NCBI GenBank assembly: GCA_023248095.1
Contig: JAHFFF010000029.1
Span: 1 to 14,360, forward strand
From: Candidatus Omnitrophota bacterium
GTDB taxonomy: Bacteria > Omnitrophota > Gorgyraeia > 1-14-0-20-64-10
Length of the DNA stretch: 14,360 nt
Reading direction: 5' to 3'
The position numbers and the translations under genes are program-made. Of this stretch, positions 1 through 6,946 are shown piece by piece. Numbering within the stretch: position 1 is the stretch's first letter; every line of letters begins with the position of its first letter. A model generated the notes under the pieces. It searched no databases. It was given only the letters and a program-made list of their open reading frames with translations, and had not been told where the DNA came from.

Positions 1-1601
1 GAAATCCCCTTGCCTTCCAACAGCTGGGCTGCCTCCAAAGCCGGATAAACCATGCTCCCCAATGCCACGATCGCCAGATCCGAGCCTTGAACCAGAACCT
101 CTGCCTTGCCCAACTCGATCGGAGCAGATTCTCTGGGCAATGGCAGAGACATCTCCGGAAGGAATCGAAGAACCCCTCCTCTCGGATAACGGATGGCGAT
201 GGGCCCCGTGTGTTCCAACGCAAAGGCCAACATGGCATCAAACTCATCCAGATCCCTCGGGGCCATCAGCACCATCTTGGGCAATGGGGTCAGGTAGGCC
301 AGATCGAATACCCCATGGTGGGTGATCCCATCATCCCCCACCAGGCCGGCCCGATCCATGGCAAATACGACCGGTAGATTCTGGATGCAAACGTCATGGA
401 TCACCTGATCGTATCCCCTTTGCAGGAAGGTGGAGTAGATGGCCGCCACCGGTTTCAAGCCGCCCCGCGCCAGGCCCGCCGCAAAGGCCACCGCATGCTG
501 TTCGCACATCCCGACGTCGTAGAACTGGTTCGGCAGCTTGCCCGCATATTCCACCAAACCGGTCCCGTCCGGCATCGCGGCCGTGATCGCCACGATGCGG
601 GGGTCCTTCTTCGCCTGCTCGATCAGGCTCTTACCGAACCGCTGGGTGAACGTTTCCGGCGATGGCTTCTTGATGAACTCCCCTGTGACGGGATCGAACG
701 GCGTCACCCCGTGGTACTTCCACTGATTGGCCTCAGCCGGCGCGTAGCCCTTGCCCTTGACGGTGTTGACATGCAGCACCTTCGGGCCCGGCAGATCCTT
801 GATGTGCCGCAGGATCGGAATCAATTGATCGAGGCTGTGGCCATCCACCGGCCCGAAGTAGCGGAATCCCAGCTCTTCGAAGATGATCCCGGGAACCAGC
901 AGGTTTTTCAGTGACTCCTCCAGGCGCTTGGCGGCCCGCAACAATCGGAATCCGAAACGGGGCACCCGGCACATCACCTTCTCCACTTCACGCCGGACCC
1001 GGTTGTAGAGCGGATCGGTGATGATCCGGTTGAAGCAATTGGTCAAGGCACCGACAGCCGGGGCGATCGCCATGTTGTTGTCGTTCAGGATAACGAGGAA
1101 ATCGCTCTTCAAATGCCCGGCATGATTGAGACCTTCCAAGGCCATCCCTTCAGGGAGGGAGCCATCACCAATCACCGCCACCACCTTGAATTTCTCACCA
1201 CGAAGGTCTCGTGCCTTGGCCAGACCCAAACCGGTCGAGATCGAGGTTCCGCCGTGGCCGATGGTGAACAGGTCGTACGGGCTCTCCTCCCGATGGGGGA
1301 AACCGGAGATTCCCTTCCACTGACGTAAGGTTCCGAACCGGTCGCGGCGGCCGGTGATGATCTTGTGGGCGTAGGCCTGGTATCCGACGTCCCAGACCAG
1401 TTTGTCTTCCGGGGTGTTGAAGACGTAATGGAGCGCCAGCACCAGATCCACCGCGCCGAGCGGCCCGGCGAAATGCCCGCCCGATTTCGATACCTTATCG
1501 ATGATGAACTGGCGGATCTCTTGGGCCACCTGAGGAAGCTGATCCTGCCCAAGAGCCCTCAACTCGTGTGGTGAGTCAATCTTTTCCAGTAGCGTAGGCA
1601 T
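1..1601 (-). CDS. dxs: 1-deoxy-D-xylulose-5-phosphate synthase, C-terminus cut by window edge
   Basis: Condenses pyruvate and glyceraldehyde-3-phosphate to DXP using thiamine diphosphate, the first step of the cytoplasmic MEP isoprenoid pathway. I read 533 codons from an ATG at 1601; the family is usually 620-640 residues, so roughly the last 100 lie beyond the window. Visible landmarks: SGGHF at residues 40-44 (the essential DXS histidine is H43), LTGRRDR-like segment at 82-88, metal-site GDG at 145-147, YHG at 296-298, EQHAVAFAAG from the thiamine-activating E367, YSTFLQRGYDQ at 389-399, and DRAGLVG at 416-422. It differs from typical DXS in several cofactor-site motifs: GYQAY instead of GHQAY (Y74), GHGGTS instead of GHSSTS, and NDNNMAIA instead of NDNEMSIS. 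The start follows GAGG three bases upstream, and that site overlaps the ispA stop, which implies translational coupling. It is the last gene visible in the operon. The family call is secure; the transketolase-like details are those of a divergent subgroup. Confidence 0.95.
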   Translation of the reverse strand, partial: MPTLLEKIDSPHELRALGQDQLPQVAQEIRQFIIDKVSKSGGHFAGPLGAVDLVLALHYVFNTPEDKLVWDVGYQAYAHKIITGRRDRFGTLRQWKGISGFPHREESPYDLFTIGHGGTSISTGLGLAKARDLRGEKFKVVAVIGDGSLPEGMALEGLNHAGHLKSDFLVILNDNNMAIAPAVGALTNCFNRIITDPLYNRVRREVEKVMCRVPRFGFRLLRAAKRLEESLKNLLVPGIIFEELGFRYFGPVDGHSLDQLIPILRHIKDLPGPKVLHVNTVKGKGYAPAEANQWKYHGVTPFDPVTGEFIKKPSPETFTQRFGKSLIEQAKKDPRIVAITAAMPDGTGLVEYAGKLPNQFYDVGMCEQHAVAFAAGLARGGLKPVAAIYSTFLQRGYDQVIHDVCIQNLPVVFAMDRAGLVGDDGITHHGVFDLAYLTPLPKMVLMAPRDLDEFDAMLAFALEHTGPIAIRYPRGGVLRFLPEMSLPLPRESAPIELGKAEVLVQGSDLAIVALGSMVYPALEAAQLLEGKGI

Positions 1602-1606
1602 GGTCC

Positions 1607-2428
1607 TCAAGAAGTGCGTGTCAGGATGAATCGTGCTAGTTGCCTCAAAGGCTCCGCCCGATGCCCCAGGGGTTCCAATGCGGAGATCGCCGAGTGTGCC
1701 AGGGCCTCCGCACGACGGCGGACCGGCTCCTTTCCGGACAGCCGAACAGCCCCATCCTTATCCAGCAGATCATCCACCAGTTGAAAGACCAGGCCGATCT
1801 GGTCGCCGTATTTGCAAAGGAGCCGATAGCTCTCCGGCTTGGCTCGGCCCAGCAGCGCCCCAACCCGAACCGAGGCGGAGATCAAGGCTCCGGTCTTGCG
1901 CCGGTTGATGAATTCAATCGCCTGCGCATTCAAGCGCCGGTTCGGGATCGCCACATCAGCCACCTGGCCGCCGATCATTCCCTCCGTCCCGATTCCACGA
2001 GCCACCTCCTGAATCACCTTCAGATGAACGGAAGCGTCATGATTGGCACGGGTCAACAACTCAAAGGCATAGGTCAACAGTGCATCCCCCGTCAAGATAC
2101 CGATCGCCTCTCCGAACTTCTTGTGGCACGAGGGCTTGCCGCGCCGGAAGTCATCATCATCCATCGCCGGAAGGTCATCGTGAACCAAGGAATAGGCGTG
2201 AATGAGTTCCAGGGCGCAGGCGGCATGCAGGGCATCCGAGGCCTTCCCACCTACGGCTTCACAGGCGGCCAACGCCAGGATCGGCCGGATCCGCTTTCCC
2301 TCCCCGAGAACGCTGTAGCGCATCGCCCGGTGGATGGAGATCGGAACCGCCTGGGAGGGAGGAAGTGCCCTCTCCAGGGCCCGATTGATGAGATTTTGGC
2401 GCCGTTTCAGGTAGGATTTAAGGTCCAT
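1607..2428 (-). CDS. ispA: Short-chain (E)-prenyl diphosphate synthase, probably farnesyl diphosphate synthase
   Basis: Adds IPP to allylic diphosphates, probably to make FPP for the squalene-forming enzymes encoded just upstream. The protein has 273 residues. Motifs: GKRIRP at 44-49, first aspartate-rich motif DDLPAMD at 84-90 with the two-residue insert of bacterial enzymes, GGQVAD at 153-158, and second aspartate-rich motif DDLLD at 219-223. A tyrosine five residues before the first motif fits a C15 product limit, which matches the hpn context. After DDLLD the chain is about 19 residues shorter than E. coli IspA and lacks the K(S/A)TYP loop. The ATG at 2428 is preferred because a longer reading from TTG at 2524 would overlap hpnE by 80 bases with no family similarity. 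The start lies 16 bases after the hpnE stop, with no clear ribosome site. A geranylgeranyl product cannot be excluded. Confidence 0.9.
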   Translation of the reverse strand: MDLKSYLKRRQNLINRALERALPPSQAVPISIHRAMRYSVLGEGKRIRPILALAACEAVGGKASDALHAACALELIHAYSLVHDDLPAMDDDDFRRGKPSCHKKFGEAIGILTGDALLTYAFELLTRANHDASVHLKVIQEVARGIGTEGMIGGQVADVAIPNRRLNAQAIEFINRRKTGALISASVRVGALLGRAKPESYRLLCKYGDQIGLVFQLVDDLLDKDGAVRLSGKEPVRRRAEALAHSAISALEPLGHRAEPLRQLARFILTRTS

Positions 2429-2444
2429 CGATAATTCTATTATT

Positions 2445-3773
2445 TTACTGTCCGGGCGGGGCGGAGGCAAGCCATTTGAGAACCTCCTCACCACAGGCCT
2501 CACCGCTGACCACGGCTGATTCAACGGTGGCCGGCAGGCCGGTGGCGGTCCAATCCCCCGCTAGGAACAGGTTTTCCAGTGCCGTACGAGGACCCGGCCG
2601 AAGCCTCTCCGTTTCCACCGTGAGGGAGACCGTCGCCTGCAGCTCCTTGACCCGAGGAAAACAGGACCTCAAATCCTCCATGGCGATCCGGACCAGTTCG
2701 TCGTTTGAACGGTCGATGAAATCGGTGGCAGCGCTGATGATGAGGGAGATGTAGTTGGCCTGAACGCCTGCCAGGCGCAGGATCGCCGCCTTGTTGAAGA
2801 GCCACTGATACCGGCAACCGATGAGAGCCACAAAGAGGGAATCGGTGAGAGGCTGATTCAGCCAGAGATTGACCGATAGAATCGGGGAAGTATCAAAGGA
2901 TGGAAGCGCACGGCCCAAGGGTTCTCCTGCCGCTGCCGGATCGGGTAAGATCTTCAGCAATGCCGAAGGAGGAACCGCGCTGATCACCGCATCGGTTTCA
3001 AGCTGGGTCCCATCGGCAAACCTCAATGCCCGTACCCGCCTTCCTTGAACCTCCAATCCCTTGACCGGCCGGTTTAAGACCACCCGCCCTCCTCCCTTCT
3101 CAATGATCCGCCGAGCCTGCTCCGCATACAGATCGTTTAAACCGACGGCGGACATCCCTAAGCGGGCCTCCCGCTGAGACTGAATCAGGGTAAGGAGAAC
3201 CCTCTTCAAACCGGCCGCGCAGGCCTTGGCCGGCTGTTCATTCAATGCCGCGACCGTCAGAGGATCCCAGAAGATTGCACGGCTGCGCTTTCCCTGGCCC
3301 AGCCGCCTGAGCCAACCCTCCACAGTCTCCCCAATCGGCTTACCATCCATACCCCGCGCCGATTCCAGATCCCGCCAGACCTTCCACAAACGCAGCTTGT
3401 CACCGATGGGAAAGCCGGACAGCCTCATCATCCCCAGCAGGAGGTGCCAAGGGGCGGGCAGAAACGGACAATCTAATGTAGAAACCTTTCCTCCCGGCCT
3501 GATGAAACTCACCTTCAACCGATCCTGAAAAATCAACCGGTGGCGCGTACCCACCCGATCCAGAAAGGCCAAAGTCCTGGGATAACCGAAGAGGAAAAGA
3601 TGTTGGCCGTTGTCCACCACCTCTCTTGTTACGGGGTCGGTGAAGGAACGGGCCCGACCTCCGAGACCGACCCTGCCCTCCAAGAGGGTCACCGGCCGCC
3701 CGGCATCCGTCAGTGTGACCGCCGCCCGCAGACCGGCAAAACCGCCGCCGATGACGACGATCGGATCGCTCAT
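2445..3773 (-). CDS. hpnE: Squalene-associated FAD-dependent desaturase HpnE
   Basis: Reduces hydroxysqualene to squalene, the third step of the HpnC-HpnD-HpnE route used in place of a single squalene synthase. The protein has 442 residues. An N-terminal dinucleotide fold carries GGGFAG at 9-14 followed by the acidic ribose contact of the amine-oxidase/phytoene-desaturase superfamily, then GLGGRA. The C-terminal FAD motif is LAGDW at 404-408, followed by GLPATVESAVVSGE. The segment DPLTVAALNE in the middle is characteristic of HpnE. The ATG at 3773 overlaps the hpnD stop by four bases (ATGA) and places the FAD motif at the expected distance. A GTG at 3806 in the same frame would add 11 unconserved residues. 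No separate ribosome site is visible, so translation probably depends on termination at hpnD. The alternative is a carotenoid desaturase, but the neighbours argue for HpnE. Confidence 0.93.
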   Translation of the reverse strand: MSDPIVVIGGGFAGLRAAVTLTDAGRPVTLLEGRVGLGGRARSFTDPVTREVVDNGQHLFLFGYPRTLAFLDRVGTRHRLIFQDRLKVSFIRPGGKVSTLDCPFLPAPWHLLLGMMRLSGFPIGDKLRLWKVWRDLESARGMDGKPIGETVEGWLRRLGQGKRSRAIFWDPLTVAALNEQPAKACAAGLKRVLLTLIQSQREARLGMSAVGLNDLYAEQARRIIEKGGGRVVLNRPVKGLEVQGRRVRALRFADGTQLETDAVISAVPPSALLKILPDPAAAGEPLGRALPSFDTSPILSVNLWLNQPLTDSLFVALIGCRYQWLFNKAAILRLAGVQANYISLIISAATDFIDRSNDELVRIAMEDLRSCFPRVKELQATVSLTVETERLRPGPRTALENLFLAGDWTATGLPATVESAVVSGEACGEEVLKWLASAPPGQ

Positions 3774-4618
3774 AGATGGAACAGGCACAACCCCGCCATC
3801 CAACACTGCTCCCCGATGGGGATGGAAACCCGGCGGGAAAAGACATCGTAACCGCAGTCCTCAATCCGCTGCAGCAGCCGCGCGTAGATCCGGCCCATGA
3901 TCCTCGCCGGCAACAGACGGCCCTCTTCCCCGCCCATCCGCAGCGCCTCCGCCGCCTGCTGGAAAAAATTCCGCGCCTTTTCCGTCTGAAATTCCATCAC
4001 CGCACGGAGTGATTCCGAGAATCGCCCCTCCAGCACCTGTTGCTCGGAACAGCCGAAGCGCCGCAGGTCCTCCAGCGGCAGATAGACTCGACCCTGCTCG
4101 GCATCCTCCTTCAAATCCCGCAGGATGTTGGTCAGCTGAAGAGCGATCCCTAAGCAGGTGGCGTAGCGGTCCGTCTCTGGGTGGCGGCAGCCGAATATCC
4201 TGACCGAGATGAGGCCCACCACCGAGGCCACGTGTTCGCAGTAGAGCTTAAGCTCCTCAAACGTGGCATACCGCCGGCGATGGAGGTCCATCTCAACACC
4301 CAAGATCAGCTTCTCGAAGTATTCCATCGGAATGGAATACCGCCGGCGGACCTCCCTCAGGGCCACCGCGATCGGATGCGTCGGAAATCCCGCCTCGCTG
4401 CAGGCCAACTCCTGCCGCCATCGGTTCAATTCCCTCTGCGCCTCCTCCGGGATTGCACCCGCCCGATCCACGACGTCATCCATGGCGCGGCAATAGGCGT
4501 AGACCACCTCCATCGCTTCACGGCGAGGGGGAGGGAGCAGCCGGAATGAAAGTGAAAAATGACTGTGAGCTGATTGGGTCAGCCAGCGGCAATAGCGAAA
4601 AGCGGCGGAATTCTTCAC
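3770..4618 (-). CDS. hpnD: Presqualene diphosphate synthase HpnD
   Basis: Joins two FPP molecules head to head to give presqualene diphosphate, the first step of hopanoid-type squalene synthesis. The protein has 282 residues, the usual length. It belongs to the squalene/phytoene synthase fold: AMDDVVD at 45-51 is the first aspartate-rich site, ASVVGLISVRIFG at 131-143 is the conserved central helix, and LTNILRDLKEDAEQGRVYLP at 162-181 is the second site (D168 and D172). The second site has the full NILRDxxED form expected of a diphosphate-ionising enzyme, which separates it from the adjacent HpnC. The start is GTG at 4618, overlapping the hpnC stop by four bases (GTGA). A phytoene synthase is the other family possibility; the hpnC and hpnE neighbours make HpnD much more likely. 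Confidence 0.93.
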   Translation of the reverse strand: MKNSAAFRYCRWLTQSAHSHFSLSFRLLPPPRREAMEVVYAYCRAMDDVVDRAGAIPEEAQRELNRWRQELACSEAGFPTHPIAVALREVRRRYSIPMEYFEKLILGVEMDLHRRRYATFEELKLYCEHVASVVGLISVRIFGCRHPETDRYATCLGIALQLTNILRDLKEDAEQGRVYLPLEDLRRFGCSEQQVLEGRFSESLRAVMEFQTEKARNFFQQAAEALRMGGEEGRLLPARIMGRIYARLLQRIEDCGYDVFSRRVSIPIGEQCWMAGLCLFHL

Positions 4619-5499
4619 TTGGAAAAAAACGACCTTGCAAGCAACAGTAATTTATCGGTGGTGGAAAGGGCTGGGCGATGCCGGAAGACGTTGTAGTCGG
4701 CCGCCTCGATCCGGTCCAGGATGCTGCGTCCCCCTAAGAGGGTCAGCTTCAATTCCATCCTGAGACCTCCTTTCACCTGCCGGATCAAGGGCTCCCCGGC
4801 ATCGAACAGCGCCCGGGCCCGGCCCACCAGATCCTTCATGAGAGACCGAACCGCCGGGGTCAGACCCTTAGGGGTCTGACCCCACTGGCTCGAAATCTCT
4901 CCGGCCTTCAACTCCTGCTCCGTCACACCATGCTGGTCCAGCAGCGTTCGCGGGATGTACAGGATATCCCGCGCCAGGTCGATCCGCAGATCCTGCCAGT
5001 GGTTGGCCATCTGGAGCGCTGTGCAGATGTCGTCTGAACGGGCATGCAGCTGCGGGTCTCGTATTCCGGAAAGGAGCAGAACCAAGCGTCCCACCGGATT
5101 AGCGGAATAACGGCAGTAGGTCAACAGCTCTTCCCAATCGGCGTACCGCCGCTTGGTCACATCCATCGTGAAGGCGGTCAGCAGATCATCCAGAAGCTGA
5201 ACCGGCAGATCGTAGCGCCGCACGGTGTCGGCCAGGGCAAGAAAGATCGGGTGAGAGGAGAGGGTCGTTGCCGATCCGCCATTGCAGCTGGAACGCAGCG
5301 CGTTGCGCCATAGGTTGAGCAGCTCCAGGGATCGGCCCCGGTACCGGCCCTCATCGGCGAAGTCATCGGCCGATCGGGCGAAGGCGTAAACCGCCGCCAC
5401 ATGGGGGCGGATCTGCCTGGGCAGCAACCAGGAGGCGACGGGAAAATTCTCGTAGTGGTGAGCCGTCACCCATTCACAGTAGCGATACGCTTCACGCAT
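4615..5499 (-). CDS. hpnC: Hydroxysqualene synthase HpnC, with an in-frame palindromic insert
   Basis: Converts presqualene diphosphate to hydroxysqualene, between HpnD and HpnE. The protein has 294 residues. YAFARSADDFADEG at 38-51 holds the first aspartate-rich motif (D45, D46, D49). NPVGRLVLLLSG at 134-145 is the central helix. ALQMANHWQDLRIDLARD at 161-178 is the second site, where NxWQDxxxD replaces the NILRDxxED of HpnD, as is usual for HpnC. Residues 203-213 (SSQWGQTPKGL) have no counterpart that I recall in the family; they are encoded by a 28-bp inverted repeat at 4856-4883. I chose ATG 5499 because GGAGAG lies directly upstream at 5502-5507; the alternative TTG at 5511 adds four residues. 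The start overlaps the end of the cyclase gene by eight bases. The insert does not interrupt the frame and falls between catalytic helices, so activity is likely retained (inference). Confidence 0.92.
   Translation of the reverse strand: MREAYRYCEWVTAHHYENFPVASWLLPRQIRPHVAAVYAFARSADDFADEGRYRGRSLELLNLWRNALRSSCNGGSATTLSSHPIFLALADTVRRYDLPVQLLDDLLTAFTMDVTKRRYADWEELLTYCRYSANPVGRLVLLLSGIRDPQLHARSDDICTALQMANHWQDLRIDLARDILYIPRTLLDQHGVTEQELKAGEISSQWGQTPKGLTPAVRSLMKDLVGRARALFDAGEPLIRQVKGGLRMELKLTLLGGRSILDRIEAADYNVFRHRPALSTTDKLLLLARSFFSK
4856..4883. repeat. 28-bp palindromic element (GGGGTCAGACCCC type) inside hpnC
   Basis: Two perfect 12-base inverted arms (4856-4867 and 4872-4883) flank a four-base loop. 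Each arm is itself nearly a palindrome, GGGGTC-A/T-GACCC(C), so the unit is a double palindrome. In the hpnC frame it encodes WGQTPKGLTP. From memory, GGGGTCAGACCCC is a widespread short interspersed palindrome in environmental bacterial genomes, often discussed with IS200-like REP-associated transposases; I could not verify this here. I saw no second full copy in this window. Confidence 0.85.
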
Positions 5500-6946
5500 T
5501 GCTCTCCGCAACCTCGACGGTCACGCGAACCTCCGGCGTGCTTCCCTCCGGCAAACGGATGTGTTCCGGCAAAATCAGGTTCACATGCAAAAGGGTGGTC
5601 TGCGTAATCTGCGTCAGATCAATCGGCTCCGTGACAAGCTTCTCCGTCTGCTCCGATTGAGCCGCCCGAACCTTCACCCGCAGAGTCGTCGGCTGAACCT
5701 TCAGATTCACCAGGTGCAGGTGCGCGGGCAGTTGACCTTGGGTCTGCGTCTCAACGGGTAGGGTGGCCAGCACCATTCGGTGGGCCTCCAGCGTGATCAG
5801 ATTTGGATCGATACGGTAGACATCCAAGTTGGAGGGCCGCCTCAATTCCTCTTCGCTGATCAGAAACCGCTGAGACCCTTCCCGAACCTTGATCAAGTCG
5901 ACAGAGATAAGAAGGCTGGAGGGGTTAAGCAGGTTAAAGGCCCTCTGAGAGCCGGAAAGGGTCACCATCGCCTCGAGCGGCTTGAGTCCCTCCAGATACC
6001 AATCCGCCGGCAGATTCCGATATTCAACGGGAATCGCAAAGGTCCTTTGAATGGTCTCAGCCCGATAGGACAGCATGAACCAGGTGGTGATGGCCAGAAC
6101 CGCGGAGAGCACCTTGATCCGAGCATTCTCCTTGAACCACCGCTTCCAGTCGGCCTCTTCATGCCTGGGAAACCTTTCCAGGGTAAAACGTTCCAGTCGA
6201 TCCTTGAGCTGCGCCACCGAATCCATGAGGCTCAGCTTCCCGTTCTCGGCAACGCTGATGACCCCGCGCTGTTCGGAGACCACGATCACAAAAGAATCCG
6301 AACATTCCGAGATCCCCAAAGCGGCCGCATGGCGCGTCCCCAACGTGCCCACCTCTTCCAAATTCTTAGATAACGGCAGATGCGCGCCAAACTTTGAGAT
6401 GCGATCCCCCTCGATCAAGACCGCCCCATCATGGCCGGGGGAATGGGGATCGAACAGGCTGTACAAGAGAGGCTTGCTGAGCCGCCCATAGAGCGGGATG
6501 CCCCCTTCCACATGGCGGTCCAGAGGCTCCCTGCCCCTGATGACGATCAGCGCCCCGACCCGATTCGAGGCCAAGGCGGAGGCCCCCTCGATGAGGGCAT
6601 CGATGCCCGGAATGGGAGCCTGCCGCCGGCGATCTCCCAGCGTTCCCCAGATGGCGATCCGTTCAAAACCCCTGCGAATCTCTTCCTGGAACACCACGAT
6701 CAGCGCCACCAGCAAGATGGCAAAGATGGCCTGGAAAACCAACGACGTCAGATACAGGTCAAACTTTCGGGCCAAAAAATACAAGAGGGTGAACAGGCAG
6801 ATCCCGATGACCACCGAGCGGGAGGTGGTCCGCTTGAACCAGATGATGCCAGAATAGATAAAGAAAGAGATGATGGCGATGTCGAAAAAATCGGCCCCGC
6901 GGAAATTTCGGCTGAGCTCCTGCAGAAACTGGATCATGGCGTTCAT
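5492..6946 (-). CDS. cdaA: Membrane diadenylate cyclase fused to YbbR repeats (CdaA-CdaR fusion)
   Basis: Predicted to make the second messenger c-di-AMP from two ATP at the inner membrane. The protein has 484 residues. Hydrophobic segments at about 22-37, 45-59 and 66-86 are the CdaA membrane anchor. The cyclase (DAC) domain follows at about 90-260, with the two catalytic signatures GHDGA at 171-175 and GTRHAAALG at 203-211. A fourth membrane helix at about 277-294 (VKVL-like start, ending WFMLSY) leads into two YbbR-like repeats at about 300-390 and 394-481; the first includes IPVEYRNLPADW and VTLSGS. In Bacillota CdaA (about 270 residues) and its YbbR-domain regulator CdaR are separate adjacent genes; here they are one chain, and no stop or frameshift separates them. 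The ATG at 6946 overlaps the GH57 stop by four bases (ATGA); an in-frame ATG at 6937 is possible. Cyclase identity is firm. Control of the cyclase by the fused repeats is inference. Confidence 0.92.
   Translation of the reverse strand: MNAMIQFLQELSRNFRGADFFDIAIISFFIYSGIIWFKRTTSRSVVIGICLFTLLYFLARKFDLYLTSLVFQAIFAILLVALIVVFQEEIRRGFERIAIWGTLGDRRRQAPIPGIDALIEGASALASNRVGALIVIRGREPLDRHVEGGIPLYGRLSKPLLYSLFDPHSPGHDGAVLIEGDRISKFGAHLPLSKNLEEVGTLGTRHAAALGISECSDSFVIVVSEQRGVISVAENGKLSLMDSVAQLKDRLERFTLERFPRHEEADWKRWFKENARIKVLSAVLAITTWFMLSYRAETIQRTFAIPVEYRNLPADWYLEGLKPLEAMVTLSGSQRAFNLLNPSSLLISVDLIKVREGSQRFLISEEELRRPSNLDVYRIDPNLITLEAHRMVLATLPVETQTQGQLPAHLHLVNLKVQPTTLRVKVRAAQSEQTEKLVTEPIDLTQITQTTLLHVNLILPEHIRLPEGSTPEVRVTVEVAESNA
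5502..5507 (-). promoter_or_regulatory. Ribosome binding site of hpnC
   Basis: GGAGAG two bases before the ATG at 5499 (GGAG core spaced by four). It decides the hpnC start in favour of 5499 over the TTG at 5511, and it lies within the last codons of the cyclase gene. Confidence 0.7.

Noticed and set aside
281..300. GGGGTCAGG string in dxs resembling half of the hpnC palindrome
   Set aside because: Only the first eight bases match and there is no inverted partner; it is ordinary coding sequence.
4321..4338. Inverted repeat ATTCCAT/ATGGAAT within hpnD
   Set aside because: Seven-base arms inside coding sequence that encodes conserved-looking residues; no second copy or mobile-element feature, so probably chance.
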